A stretch of DNA of 53,692 bases from Clostridium sp. UBA4108 (GCA_002381695.1 DFXM01000047.1:404-54095), one strand, 5' to 3'. Positions 1 through 8,527 are shown, counted from the first letter of the stretch. Translations and numbers: made by a program. The notes: a model not told the origin generated them from the letters alone.

Positions 1-18
1 TTCCCCGGTGAGCCACCA
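1..18 (+). tRNA. 3' end of a tRNA (partial, isotype unsure)
   Basis: Only the last bases are in the window: the 3' half of a T-stem, the acceptor 3' strand GTGAGCC, discriminator A and an encoded CCA at 16-18. The next tRNA starts 5 bases later, so this is the tail of a tRNA cluster. The T-arm and acceptor resemble clostridial tRNA-Lys, but the anticodon is outside the window and the isotype is a guess. Confidence 0.75.
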
Positions 19-23
19 AAAAT

Positions 24-107
24 GCAGGTGTGGCGGAATTGGCAGACGCACTAGACTTAGGATCTAGCGCCTACGGCGTGGGGGTTCGACTCCCTTCACC
101 TGCACCA
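24..107 (+). tRNA. tRNA-Leu (anticodon UAG)
   Basis: This is a class II tRNA of 84 nt with a long variable arm. The acceptor stem GCAGGTG pairs with CACCTGC at 97-103, followed by A and an encoded CCA. The anticodon stem CTAGA/TCTAG holds the loop CTTAGGA, which gives UAG and reads CUA-type leucine codons. The T-loop is GGTTCGACTCC. It is cotranscribed with its tRNA neighbours. Confidence 0.97.
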
Positions 108-161
108 ATTTTTGAAAATAAGGTCATAGAGTATATTAGAGTTATAGTATACTATTAATAT

Positions 162-235
162 GCGGGTGTAACTCAATGGTAGAGTGCTAGCCTTCCAAGC
201 TAGTTACGAGGGTTCGATTCCCTTCACCCGCTCCA
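162..235 (+). tRNA. tRNA-Gly (anticodon UCC)
   Basis: This is a 74-nt tRNA. The acceptor GCGGGTG pairs with CACCCGC, followed by T and an encoded CCA. The anticodon stem CTAGC/GCTAG holds the loop CTTCCAA, which gives UCC and reads GGA/GGG. It is the last tRNA before the strong terminator at 233-276, which overlaps the CCA end. Confidence 0.97.
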
Positions 236-276
236 AACAAAAACAGCTAAGTGTTAACTTAGCTGTTTTTGTTTGG
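233..276 (+). terminator. Terminator of the tRNA cluster, also usable on the minus strand
   Basis: A 20-bp perfect stem (233-252 pairs with 257-276) closes on a GTTA loop and ends in a T-rich arm (CTGTTTTTGTTTGG). The A-rich left arm gives U-rich RNA in the other direction, so it can also end the minus-strand gene at 259-441, whose stop codon lies inside the stem. Confidence 0.85.
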
Positions 277-441
277 ACAAGATATACATGTAATTTTAGC
301 AATATTGATGTCTATACCATCATCTTCTATAACACTTTTATCAAGAGAATCTTTCACAACTTCATTCACAATATAACAATAAATCTTATCAATATCTCTA
401 TTTAACAAATTACAGTTAAGTTTTTCTGTTAGAAATTTCAT
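259..441 (-). CDS. Small hypothetical protein (60 aa)
   Basis: I do not recognise this protein. It starts with ATG at 441 and has an excellent Shine-Dalgarno (AGGGGGA about 6 bases upstream), which argues that it is real. The product is mixed charged/hydrophobic with four cysteines, ends CISCPNKNS, and has no clear membrane segment or signal peptide. The last codons and the TAA lie inside the hairpin that terminates the convergent tRNA operon, so its 3' end and the terminator evolve together. It could be a conserved clostridial small protein or a translated relic. Confidence 0.5.
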   Translation of the reverse strand: MKFLTEKLNCNLLNRDIDKIYCYIVNEVVKDSLDKSVIEDDGIDINIAKITCISCPNKNS

Positions 442-622
442 ACAGATTCCCCCTGACTTAATATTTATAAATATATAATATAGTATTGATTACTATAAAT
501 ATACTATTATTTTAGAGAATTTAAAGAAAATTAATAATTATCTGATTTTATATTGCGCTAAATCTATCATTGATAATAAAAAGTAGGATATTAGAACAAA
601 TAAAAAAGAAGAAATATCGTAT

Positions 623-1699
623 TTAATCTATTATATTGAAATTATATTTATCATTATAGTAATCATAAAAATTCTTTACTATGACTTTTAGAATATTATA
701 AATTGGTACGGCAACAAAAGCGGCAAAAAAACCACCAAAATAAACACTCAAAGTAACAACTAGAATAGTTGTCAATGGATGCATATTTAACTGATTACCA
801 GTAATGTTAGGAGTAATTATATTGCCCTCTAATTGTTGAACAATTATTGTTAATATTATTATTTTTAATACCATTTCAAATCCAATATTAAAGCTTATAA
901 GAAGGGCAGGGAGTATACCGAGTATTACTCCAAGAAACGGTATAAAAGCTGTTACAAGAGAAAATAAGGATAATACTAGTGAATTTGGCATTCCTATTAT
1001 AGCATAGCCAATGAACATTAAGAGACCTATGACGCAGGCAACTATAACTTGAGATGCAATATATTGTTTTAATACATTATCTACATCGTGAAGAATCTGG
1101 AGAGTTAGTGGTTTTGTTTTATTTGGCAGTATAGAAGAAAATAGATGATATATTTTTTTATCATCTTTAAGTATATAAAACATAATAATAGGTATTAAAA
1201 TCGCTTGTGTGAAAAAGTTCCCTATGGAACTGGCAAAAATATAAATACTCTTACTAATTTCACTAAAGGAGTTAGTTATATAATTTATACTTTGTTGAAT
1301 GAGTTCTGTGAGATCGAAAAATTCACTTATTTGAGGGAATAAATATCCATATTTATTACTTAAATTTTGTACAGAATTAATTAGAGAATTTATTAAGCTC
1401 TCTCCTTGGGCTCTTATTATAGAGGAGGAATAGATTATTACATAAGTAAGAATTACAATTATTAACAATATAGATATAGCGGTTGATAATCCTGATGATA
1501 GTCTTTGCTTTTCAAGAAATCTTTTAGTCGGTCTCACCACATAGTATAAAAATATGGCTAGCACTGATGGTATAAATAGAGTATTCATTATTGTACTAAG
1601 AGGTTTAATTAAAAAATCTAATTTGCTTATAAGAAAAATGATAATTAAAACTAAGTTCAATATAACGAGCCTTTCGATGAGTTTATTATTTCTATTCAT
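623..1699 (-). CDS. AI-2E family (PerM-type) membrane transporter
   Basis: The 358-aa polytopic protein has about seven hydrophobic segments: a pair near residues 10-55, one around 60-80, a long soluble/amphipathic stretch at about 90-140, and a clustered set in the second half. The conserved C-terminal PerM/YtvI features are visible (VTAFIPFLGVILGILPAL, then QQLEGNIITPNITGNQLNMHPL). The length fits the family. The ATG has a strong site (AAGAGGAGG). Members are proposed exporters of small molecules or Na+/H+ antiporters; the substrate cannot be told here. It is monocistronic, with no partner genes. Confidence 0.9.
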   Translation of the reverse strand: MNRNNKLIERLVILNLVLIIIFLISKLDFLIKPLSTIMNTLFIPSVLAIFLYYVVRPTKRFLEKQRLSSGLSTAISILLIIVILTYVIIYSSSIIRAQGESLINSLINSVQNLSNKYGYLFPQISEFFDLTELIQQSINYITNSFSEISKSIYIFASSIGNFFTQAILIPIIMFYILKDDKKIYHLFSSILPNKTKPLTLQILHDVDNVLKQYIASQVIVACVIGLLMFIGYAIIGMPNSLVLSLFSLVTAFIPFLGVILGILPALLISFNIGFEMVLKIIILTIIVQQLEGNIITPNITGNQLNMHPLTTILVVTLSVYFGGFFAAFVAVPIYNILKVIVKNFYDYYNDKYNFNIID

Positions 1700-1824
1700 T
1701 TGTACCTCCTCTTATTCTAATAAATATTTAAATATAAAATATTATATAAGAATTATAAAATAAAAATGAAATTAATTCTATATATTGTTAAAAAAAGGAT
1801 TAATTTCAAGATATAAATAGATAA

Positions 1825-1853
1825 ATAAAAAAGCTAGTATAAGAATACTAGCT
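1825..1853 (-). terminator. Terminator after the YbjN-like gene
   Basis: Arms 1832-1840 and 1845-1853 form a perfect 9-bp stem with a 4-base loop. An A-run on the plus strand (1821-1831) gives the U-tract on the minus-strand transcript, just past the stop of the 1865-2311 gene. Confidence 0.8.
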
Positions 1854-1864
1854 AGGCAATATTG

Positions 1865-2311
1865 TTATTTAAAACAAGCAATAAGTTTTGGATATTCCTG
1901 TTCTACAGCTGTAAAGATAACAGTTAATGTTTGAAAGACTACATCAGGATCAAAGTTATCATTAAAGGGAATGCAACTTTTTACACTAACTACATTATTA
2001 TCTTCAAAGAAAGATATGTATTTATAAGTAGAATTTAATTGATTAAATAGGGCATATAGCTTAATTTTACTTATATCCTTAGGTACTGATGTAATATGGA
2101 AACAATATATATCTGCAAGACTATCATCATCAGTTAAAGATATAACTGCTCTTCTTTCTTGTCCGCCACCTAGAACAGGTCTTTCAACACCTTTTATAGT
2201 AATTTTCTCTGGAAATGAAAATATGGTAACATCATCTATATTTAAACCTTTATTCATTGGAATGGTATGTTCCTCTAAGTATTTTTCGAATATTGAAGCA
2301 TTGTTTCTCAT
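1865..2311 (-). CDS. YbjN-like domain protein
   Basis: The 148-aa soluble protein has no signal peptide or membrane segment. Its layout resembles the YbjN / type III chaperone-like fold: an N-terminal helix, a beta-meander (IFSFPEKITIKG, RRAVISLTDD, DIYCFHITS), a helix with LYALFNQLNSTYKYISFF, then VVSVKSCIPFNDNFDPDVVFQTLTVIFTAVEQEYPKLI. The motif of a strand pair followed by a long C-terminal helix is typical. Members are of unclear function, possibly adaptor or chaperone-like. The site AAGGGGGATT precedes the ATG. The assignment is by pattern only. Confidence 0.6.
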   Translation of the reverse strand: MRNNASIFEKYLEEHTIPMNKGLNIDDVTIFSFPEKITIKGVERPVLGGGQERRAVISLTDDDSLADIYCFHITSVPKDISKIKLYALFNQLNSTYKYISFFEDNNVVSVKSCIPFNDNFDPDVVFQTLTVIFTAVEQEYPKLIACFK

Positions 2312-2462
2312 TTGATAATCCCCCTTAAAAACCTTTAGATAGAAAATTCTATATTTTATTAGTGTTATAATTATCTCATATAATATTAATTAAGTAAATA
2401 AGTAATAAAAAAGAACATATTCTCTATATATATGTGCATATAATAAATAAGTTAGAATAAAT

Positions 2463-2520
2463 TGTGGATAATTCTGGGGATAGTGTGGAAAAAAATGGAA
2501 AGATAAAAATTTTATCCACA
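2463..2520. other. Cluster of three DnaA boxes
   Basis: There are two perfect consensus DnaA boxes in opposite orientation: TGTGGATAA at 2463-2471 (reverse of TTATCCACA) and TTATCCACA at 2512-2520. Between them is the near-consensus TGTGGAAAA at 2484-2492. They sit in the spacer between two minus-strand genes, with no replication-initiation gene nearby. This suggests a DnaA-binding or titration site, not an origin. Confidence 0.5.
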
Positions 2521-2530
2521 GACATTTAAA

Positions 2531-2568
2531 AATAAAAATAGAGCACTAATAATTATAATGCTCTATTT
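2531..2568 (-). terminator. Terminator after pflA
   Basis: Arms 2536-2545 and 2559-2568 form a 10-bp stem (AAATAGAGCA/TGCTCTATTT). An A-rich stretch at 2528-2538 becomes a U-tract in the minus-strand RNA. It lies 18 bases past the pflA stop. Confidence 0.8.
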
Positions 2569-2585
2569 ATTTAGAATAAGAAGTG

Positions 2586-3329
2586 TTAAGAGATTCTTTC
2601 TTGAAATTTTTTAGATACTGTTGAAATAAGATAGTCTTGTAGTTCAATACATTTATCCTTATCCATAGGTTCAACTCCATGTAATCTGTATTTAAGACCT
2701 AAATTTTCATATTTGTTTACCCCTAATACATGGTAGGGCAGCAGCTCAATCTTATCTACATTTGGAATTTCATTACTTATAATATCTGCAATTTTATCCA
2801 TATGCTCAAGAGAATCGGTATATCCAGGAACAACTACATGTCTTACCCAAACCCTTGATTTTGAATACCTTAATGCAGATAAAAAAACATTTATATCTTT
2901 AGTATCTCTACCAGTGAGAATTACATATCCATCACTGTCTATGTGCTTTATATCTAGAAGTACTAGGTCTGTATATTTAAGAATTTCATCATAGTCACCA
3001 TTACCATATCCAGCTGTATCTATAGCCGTATGAATTCCATTTTCCTTGCATTTTTTTAATAAATCTAATAAAAATTCTGGTTGAACCAGGGGATCTCCCC
3101 CAGAAAAAGTTACTCCACCACCTGAGCGTGAAAAATAAGGTTTGAACCTAAGAATTTTTTTCATAATTTCATCTGTTGAAATTTCTATATTATCATTTAA
3201 ATTCCAAGTATCTGGATTATGACAATAAGCACATCTTAATTTACAACCTTGAAAAAAAACCACAGTTCTGATTCCAGGTCCATCAACTAATCCCATACTT
3301 TCAATAGAATGAATTCTCCCTTTTATCAT
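2586..3329 (-). CDS. pflA: Pyruvate formate-lyase activating enzyme
   Basis: This radical-SAM activase (247 aa) installs the glycyl radical on PflB. The cluster motif CxxxCxxC is at C29, C33 and C36 (GCKLRCAYCHNPDTW), preceded by MGLVDGPGIRTVVFFQG, which is characteristic of PFL activases. The later GGGVTFSGGDP binds SAM. The frame is open to 3377, but I choose ATG 3329 because AAGGAGG lies about 8 bases before it and homology begins at MIKGRIHS. It is the second gene of pflB-pflA, separated by a hairpin. Confidence 0.95.
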   Translation of the reverse strand: MIKGRIHSIESMGLVDGPGIRTVVFFQGCKLRCAYCHNPDTWNLNDNIEISTDEIMKKILRFKPYFSRSGGGVTFSGGDPLVQPEFLLDLLKKCKENGIHTAIDTAGYGNGDYDEILKYTDLVLLDIKHIDSDGYVILTGRDTKDINVFLSALRYSKSRVWVRHVVVPGYTDSLEHMDKIADIISNEIPNVDKIELLPYHVLGVNKYENLGLKYRLHGVEPMDKDKCIELQDYLISTVSKKFQERIS

Positions 3330-3418
3330 ATAATATTCCTCCTTATAAATTGAAAGGTGCAAGTTAATTTTATACAAAAATAATACAAATATATTTCTCT
3401 ATAAAATTAACTTAGTAT

Positions 3419-3458
3419 TTTAACAGAAATACCTGAAGATACAGGTATTTCTGTTAAA
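3419..3458 (-). terminator. Hairpin between pflB and pflA (attenuator-like)
   Basis: A 17-bp perfect stem (arms 3419-3435 and 3442-3458) lies right after the pflB stop. On the minus strand it is followed only by a weak AAAATAC tract, so partial read-through into pflA is likely. That would give more PflB than PflA mRNA. Confidence 0.65.
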
Positions 3459-3465
3459 TTTAGTA

Positions 3466-5694
3466 TTACATAGTTTCGTGGAAAGTTCTGTTAATTACTT
3501 CTAATTGTTGAGCTCTTGTTAATCTATTAAAGTTTACAGCGTAACCAGATACTCTAATTGTTAAAGTAGGATATTTTTCTGGATGTTCTACAGCATCTAA
3601 TAGTGTTTCTCTATTGAACACATTAACATTTAGGTGGAAGGCGCTTTGGCCGAAATACCCATCCATAATAGAAACTAAATTGTTTATTCTAGTTTCTTCA
3701 TCTTTACCTAATGCATCAGGTACGATAGTAAATGTATTAGATACACCATCTTGGCAACATTCTTTATATGGTATTTTAGCAACAGAATTTAGTGAAGCTA
3801 ATGCTCCATTTTCATCTCTTCCATGCATTGGATTAGCACCTGGAGCAAAAGGCTCTCCGGCACCTCTACCATCAGGAGTAGCACCTGTCTTTTTACCATA
3901 AACAACATTTGAAGTTATGGTTAATACTGATAATGAATGTTCAGCATTTCTGTATAATGGATGTTTCTTTAATTCATGAGAGAATTTTCTAACCACTTCT
4001 ATTGCAATATCGTCTACTCTATCATCGTCATTTCCGTATTTAGGAAAATCACCTTCGATTTTAAAATCTGTTGTTATTCCTTGTTCATTTCTTATAGGAG
4101 TAACTTTTGCATATTTAATAGCACTTAAAGAATCGGCAACTACAGACAATCCAGCAACTCCAAAAGCCATGAATCTTTTAACTTCAGTATCGTGAAGTGC
4201 CATTTGTCCAGCTTCATAAGCATATTTGTCATGCATATAGTGAATTGTATTCATTGTGTCTACATATACTCTTGCAACATACTCTAACACTTTAAAAAAG
4301 TTTTCTTTTACAGTTTTATAATCAAGAACTCCATCATTAATTGGGGCTACAATAGGACAAACCTTTTTAAATGATTTTTCATCAATACCACCGTTAATAG
4401 CATATAATAAAGATTTACCAAGGTTTGCTCTAGCTCCAAAGAATTGCATTCTTTTTCCTAATTCCATAGCTGAAACACAACAAGCTATACCATAGTCATC
4501 ACCATATACTGGTCTCATTATATCATCATTTTCATATTGAAGAGAGTCAGTTAATATAGACATTTTTGCACAGTATTTTTTAAAGTTTTCAGGTAATTTT
4601 TCTGACCAAAGAACTGTCATGTTTGGCTCTGGTGCAGGTTCAAGATTTATTAGAGTGTGTAGGAATCTGAAAGAAGTTTTAGTAACAAGTGGCTTACCGT
4701 TTACTCCAACTCCACCTAAACATTCTGTTATCCAGTTTGGATCTCCAGCAAATAAGTCATTGTACTCTGGAGTTCTTAAATGTCTAGCAAGTCTTAGTTT
4801 AATTACAAATTGATCTATAACTTCTTGTGCTTCAATTTCAGTAATTGTACCTTTATCTAAATCTCTTTGGATATATATATCTAGGAAAGTTGTAACTCTA
4901 CCCAATGACATTGCAGCACCATTGTTTTCTTTTATTGCTGCTAAATATCCAATGTATGTGAATTGAACAGCCTCTTGTGCAGTTTGTGCAGGTTCTGAAA
5001 TATCGATTCCATAGGAAGCAGCCATAGCTTTAATGTCATTAAGAGCTCTTATTTGAGTTGAAACTTCTTCTCTTGCTCTAATCATATCTTCTGTAGTATG
5101 GCCTATTAAATTATTTAAATCTTCTTTTTTCTTTGCTATTAAGAAATCTATACCATAAAGAGCTAGTCTTCTGTAATCACCTATAATTCTACCTCTTCCG
5201 TAGGCGTCAGGTAGACCTGTTAATAGTCCAGCACTTCTAGCAGCTCTAATTTCTTGAGTGTAAGCATCAAATACACCATCATTATGAGTTTTTCTGTATT
5301 TAGGAAAATATTTTTCAATATCTGAGTTTAGTTTAAAACCATAAGCCTCTAAAGATTGTTCAACCATTCTAAATCCACCAAAAGGATTAACAATTCTTTT
5401 TAATGGGGCATCAGTTTGTAATCCAACAATAACTTCATTTTCTCTGTCTATATATCCAGGAGCGTAGTTATTAATTCCAGATACTTCATTAACTTCTACG
5501 TCAATAATTCCTTTTTTAATTTCTTCTAATATTAAAGCGTGAGCTTTCTCCCAAACCTTAGAAGTTTTTTCTGACTTTCCTACTAAGAAAGAATCGTCAC
5601 CTTCATATAGTGAGTAGTTCTTTTGGATGAACTCTCTAACATCAATTTCTTCTTTCCATAAATCTCCTTTAAAGCCTTCCCATTGTTTAAACAT
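3466..5694 (-). CDS. pflB: Formate C-acetyltransferase (pyruvate formate-lyase)
   Basis: This cytoplasmic glycyl-radical enzyme cleaves pyruvate with CoA to acetyl-CoA and formate. At 742 aa it is close to the usual length. The active-site cysteine pair is in GIACCVSAMELGKRMQFFGAR. The radical glycine is Gly717 in the C-terminal RVSGYAVNF loop. The pairing with pflA confirms PFL rather than another glycyl-radical enzyme. ATG at 5694 has AAGGAGG. Expression is probably strongly controlled: a consensus-like promoter embedded in inverted repeats lies at 5784-5875. Confidence 0.98.
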   Translation of the reverse strand: MFKQWEGFKGDLWKEEIDVREFIQKNYSLYEGDDSFLVGKSEKTSKVWEKAHALILEEIKKGIIDVEVNEVSGINNYAPGYIDRENEVIVGLQTDAPLKRIVNPFGGFRMVEQSLEAYGFKLNSDIEKYFPKYRKTHNDGVFDAYTQEIRAARSAGLLTGLPDAYGRGRIIGDYRRLALYGIDFLIAKKKEDLNNLIGHTTEDMIRAREEVSTQIRALNDIKAMAASYGIDISEPAQTAQEAVQFTYIGYLAAIKENNGAAMSLGRVTTFLDIYIQRDLDKGTITEIEAQEVIDQFVIKLRLARHLRTPEYNDLFAGDPNWITECLGGVGVNGKPLVTKTSFRFLHTLINLEPAPEPNMTVLWSEKLPENFKKYCAKMSILTDSLQYENDDIMRPVYGDDYGIACCVSAMELGKRMQFFGARANLGKSLLYAINGGIDEKSFKKVCPIVAPINDGVLDYKTVKENFFKVLEYVARVYVDTMNTIHYMHDKYAYEAGQMALHDTEVKRFMAFGVAGLSVVADSLSAIKYAKVTPIRNEQGITTDFKIEGDFPKYGNDDDRVDDIAIEVVRKFSHELKKHPLYRNAEHSLSVLTITSNVVYGKKTGATPDGRGAGEPFAPGANPMHGRDENGALASLNSVAKIPYKECCQDGVSNTFTIVPDALGKDEETRINNLVSIMDGYFGQSAFHLNVNVFNRETLLDAVEHPEKYPTLTIRVSGYAVNFNRLTRAQQLEVINRTFHETM

Positions 5695-5783
5695 AAGAAA
5701 TCCTCCTTAATTTACTGCAATAATATTTTAGTGAAAATTATTGCATCATATTGATATTTTATTATAAATATATTTAATAAAAA

Positions 5784-5875
5784 CTGTTATAATATCTATT
5801 ATAACAATTATAATAATAACTGTGAAAGTTAATTATAACAGTTATCCATCTGTTATAATTGTACAACTATAACAG
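5784..5875 (-). promoter_or_regulatory. pflB promoter with a repeated TGTTATAAT operator array
   Basis: On the minus strand a -35 TTCACA (5821-5826) and a -10 TATAAT (5798-5803) are 17 bases apart. The -10 lies inside a perfect 9-4-9 inverted repeat (TGTTATAAT at 5785-5793, ATTATAACA at 5798-5806). Upstream of the -35 is a perfect 11-8-11 inverted repeat (5831-5841 and 5850-5860). Its right arm also starts an almost perfect 26-bp palindrome (5850-5875). The half-sites fit a dimeric repressor or redox regulator; the sequence is not the clostridial Rex consensus. Confidence 0.7.
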
Positions 5876-6274
5876 ATGACTTACAAGAGATGTCAATAAA
5901 GTTTAAATATTCAGATAATTAAAAGGGCTTAAAAGATTATATTTTCTGTAAATAATTATCTTAGTATATAAAGCTTAAAAATTGATTTATAAAAGTTTAT
6001 ATACTGAAATAAAGCAAAAAGAAATTAATTTTAATTTTATGAAAGTTATTTATTAATTTAATAAAAAATATAATATATTAAAATTATTAATATTTAGGAA
6101 AGATTATAGATTTAAAATGTTATTTTTTAAGATTATGAGTTATAATATCTCTAGTATGATTTATTCTAAAAGGAGGGAGGAGTTACATAAAACAGTTCAT
6201 AAGTTCTAAAAGAAGTATAATGAAATGCTTAACAGTTTTATGTGACAATTGTTGCTGTGAGAAGAAAACCGAGT
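5876..6274. other. AT-rich spacer upstream of the 6275 membrane-protein gene
   Basis: Most of this spacer is featureless AT-rich DNA. A -10-like TATAAT is at 6141-6146. A very strong Shine-Dalgarno (AAAGGAGGGAGGAG, 6169-6182) is not followed by ATG, GTG or TTG at normal spacing; 5 bases later is ATA (6187), in frame with ATG 6220 and a stop at 6280-6282. That short Cys-rich frame overlaps the ATG at 6275, so it may be a leader peptide. Confidence 0.35.
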
Positions 6275-7033
6275 ATGTTTAGTAAAAATTATCAAAGACA
6301 GTTAAAAAGAAGACGAAGAAGAAATATTATTATGAGTGTCTCTATTATACTAGTATTAGGCATAGGGATTTGGATAGTTGCGTTAAGAAACGAAGTGTTT
6401 TTTAGTAATAAATATCCTTCAGCTAACCAAAATGAACAAGAAAAAGAAACTGAGAATGAAAGTGGAGCTGAAGTTATACAAGAACCAGAGAAATCACAAG
6501 ATACAAAGATGGAATTTGAGAAAATTTTAGAATCGGGAAAAAATATCAAAGTCATATATGAAGAACAGAATGGAATTAAAAATATAAATGAAATTATATG
6601 CGATGAAAAAGTTAATTATAAGTTGTCACCATCTAAAGAAAATATATTATTAGTAGATGAATCTTCTAAGGATATATATTTAATGGATTTAAATAGCAAT
6701 TTAAATAAAATAACTAATTCTGCATATATAGCAACGGATAAGACTGCTTATAAAAAAGAAGATGTACTAAAGAGAAACAAAGAATACATTTGGATTGAAG
6801 AAGCAGCATTTATAGATGAAAATCATATTGCATATTCCAGTGCTCTTCCATGGATTAATAATAGCGGAACAAAATATCTGTGGATATATGATAATAATAC
6901 AGGAAATCATAAGGGGTATTATAAAATAAAAGGCGATGAGTTTAAATTTGAAGATATAACTTCAAAAGGGTTAGGAATATTGTTAGATGGAAAAAAAATA
7001 TATATAGATAATTCTGGTAAAATCATATCATAA
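6275..7033 (+). CDS. Single-pass membrane protein with a Glu-rich stalk (hypothetical)
   Basis: I do not recognise this family. The N terminus is very basic (QRQLKRRRRRN), followed by one hydrophobic segment (about residues 19-40, IIMSVSIILVLGIGIWIVAL), a Glu/Gln/Ser-rich stalk, and an outer domain of about 170 aa with strand-like repeats (NILLVDESSKDIYLMDLNSN, IYIDNSGKIIS) suggesting a beta-propeller fragment. The frame opens at GTG 6242 with no ribosome site; ATG 6275 has only a weak AGAAG. The start is uncertain. It stands just upstream of tig but has its own spacer. Confidence 0.65.
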   Translation: MFSKNYQRQLKRRRRRNIIMSVSIILVLGIGIWIVALRNEVFFSNKYPSANQNEQEKETENESGAEVIQEPEKSQDTKMEFEKILESGKNIKVIYEEQNGIKNINEIICDEKVNYKLSPSKENILLVDESSKDIYLMDLNSNLNKITNSAYIATDKTAYKKEDVLKRNKEYIWIEEAAFIDENHIAYSSALPWINNSGTKYLWIYDNNTGNHKGYYKIKGDEFKFEDITSKGLGILLDGKKIYIDNSGKIIS

Positions 7034-7054
7034 AATTTTAAATATGAAAAAAAG

Positions 7055-7084
7055 TTGTAAACACTATGTATATTATTGTATAAT
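7055..7084 (+). promoter_or_regulatory. Candidate tig promoter
   Basis: TTGTAA (7055-7060) and TATAAT (7079-7084) are separated by 18 bases. This would give a leader of about 150 nt before tig. A second TATAAT at 7193-7198 has no good -35. Confidence 0.4.
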
Positions 7085-7237
7085 TTATAGGCAAGATTAC
7101 TTTAATTGTGTTTAGTACTTTAAGATATTTGTTTTACAAATAAATTTATGCTATCTTAAATAAGGTAACTATATACTTTAACATTTTTATGTTATAATTT
7201 TAAAGAATATACAGTTAGTTTTTAGGAGGAAGAAAGA

Positions 7238-8527
7238 ATGAACGTTAAAACGGAAAAATTAGAAAAGAACGTTGTAAAATTTGAAGTAACAGTAGAAGCA
7301 GAAAAATTTAATGAAGCGCTTAAAAAATCTTATGCAAAGAATGCTAAGAAATTTAATATACCAGGATTTAGAAAAGGTAAAGCTCCAATGAATATGATTA
7401 AAAAGTATTATGGAGAAGGTGCTTTATATGAGGATGCGATAAACTACTTATATGAAACTACTTACCCACAAGTTTTAGCTGAGAATAATATAAATCCAGT
7501 AGATTATCCTTCAATAGATATAGTACAAATAGGTGAAGGTCAAGAGTTTATATATACTGCATTAGTTCCTGTTATGCCAGAAGTTAAATTAGGACAGTAT
7601 AAAGAAGTAGAAGCAAAAAAAGAAAGTTATGAAGTTACAGAAGAAGATATAGAAAACAGATTAAAACAACTTCAAACTGAAAATACAAGAGTTGAAGTTA
7701 AAGAAGGTGAAATTGCTAAAGGGGATATAGCTGTTATTGACTTCAAAGGATATGTTGATGATGTTGCTTTTGAAGGTGGAGAAGGTAACGATTATGAGTT
7801 AGAGATAGGATCAGGAAGTTTTATTGATAACTTTGAAGATCAATTAGTAGGATTAAAAGCAGGAGATTCTAAGGATGTTAACGTAACGTTCCCAGAGCAG
7901 TACGGAAAAGATGACCTTAATGGAAAGGCTGCAAAATTTGAAGTAACTGTAAAATCAGTTAAGAGAAAAGATTTACCTGAAATTACAGATGAATTTGCAA
8001 GTGAAGTGTCTGAGTTTGAAACATTAGAAGAATTAAGAAAAGATATTAAAGAAAAAATAGAGAAATCTAACGAATCTAAATCAGAGACAGAGTTTGAAAG
8101 TGCTATTTTAGAAAAAATCGTTGCTGATGCAAATATAGATATTCCAGATGCAATGGTAAATAGAGAAATAGAAAATATGCTTCAAGACTTAGAAAATAGA
8201 TTAAAATATCAAGGATTAGATCTTCAAACATATTTTAAATTCACTAATACAAATGAAGAAGGATTTAAAGAGCAAATGAAAGATGTTGCTTTAAAGAATG
8301 TTAAGACAGATTTAGTTATAAAAGAGATAGCTAAGGTTGAAGAGATAAAAGCTACTGAAGAAGAGATAAAAGAAAAAGCTAAAGAGATAGCTGCTTATTA
8401 TGGTGCTCCAGAGAATGTAGAAGAAACTGTTGAGCGTTTAGTAAAAGTTCAAGGTGAATATTTATCTTCACAAATAGCAGCAGAAAAAGTAAGAAAATTA
8501 ATAGTTGAAACTAGCAAAGCTATATAA
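7238..8527 (+). CDS. tig: Trigger factor (ribosome-associated chaperone, PPIase)
   Basis: Trigger factor binds ribosomal protein L23 at the exit tunnel and helps nascent chains fold. The ribosome-binding signature GFRKGKAP is at residues 43-50. An FKBP-type PPIase domain spans about 155-240 (GDIAVIDFKGYVDD..FEGGEG), and the helical chaperone arms follow. The length of 429 aa is typical. ATG has TTAGGAGGAAG. It is the first gene of the conserved tig-clpP-clpX order; a hairpin follows it, so clpP may also have its own promoter. Confidence 0.97.
   Translation: MNVKTEKLEKNVVKFEVTVEAEKFNEALKKSYAKNAKKFNIPGFRKGKAPMNMIKKYYGEGALYEDAINYLYETTYPQVLAENNINPVDYPSIDIVQIGEGQEFIYTALVPVMPEVKLGQYKEVEAKKESYEVTEEDIENRLKQLQTENTRVEVKEGEIAKGDIAVIDFKGYVDDVAFEGGEGNDYELEIGSGSFIDNFEDQLVGLKAGDSKDVNVTFPEQYGKDDLNGKAAKFEVTVKSVKRKDLPEITDEFASEVSEFETLEELRKDIKEKIEKSNESKSETEFESAILEKIVADANIDIPDAMVNREIENMLQDLENRLKYQGLDLQTYFKFTNTNEEGFKEQMKDVALKNVKTDLVIKEIAKVEEIKATEEEIKEKAKEIAAYYGAPENVEETVERLVKVQGEYLSSQIAAEKVRKLIVETSKAI

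Noticed and set aside
184..405. Open frame through tRNA-Gly and its terminator
   Set aside because: It overlaps a certain tRNA and has no ribosome site.
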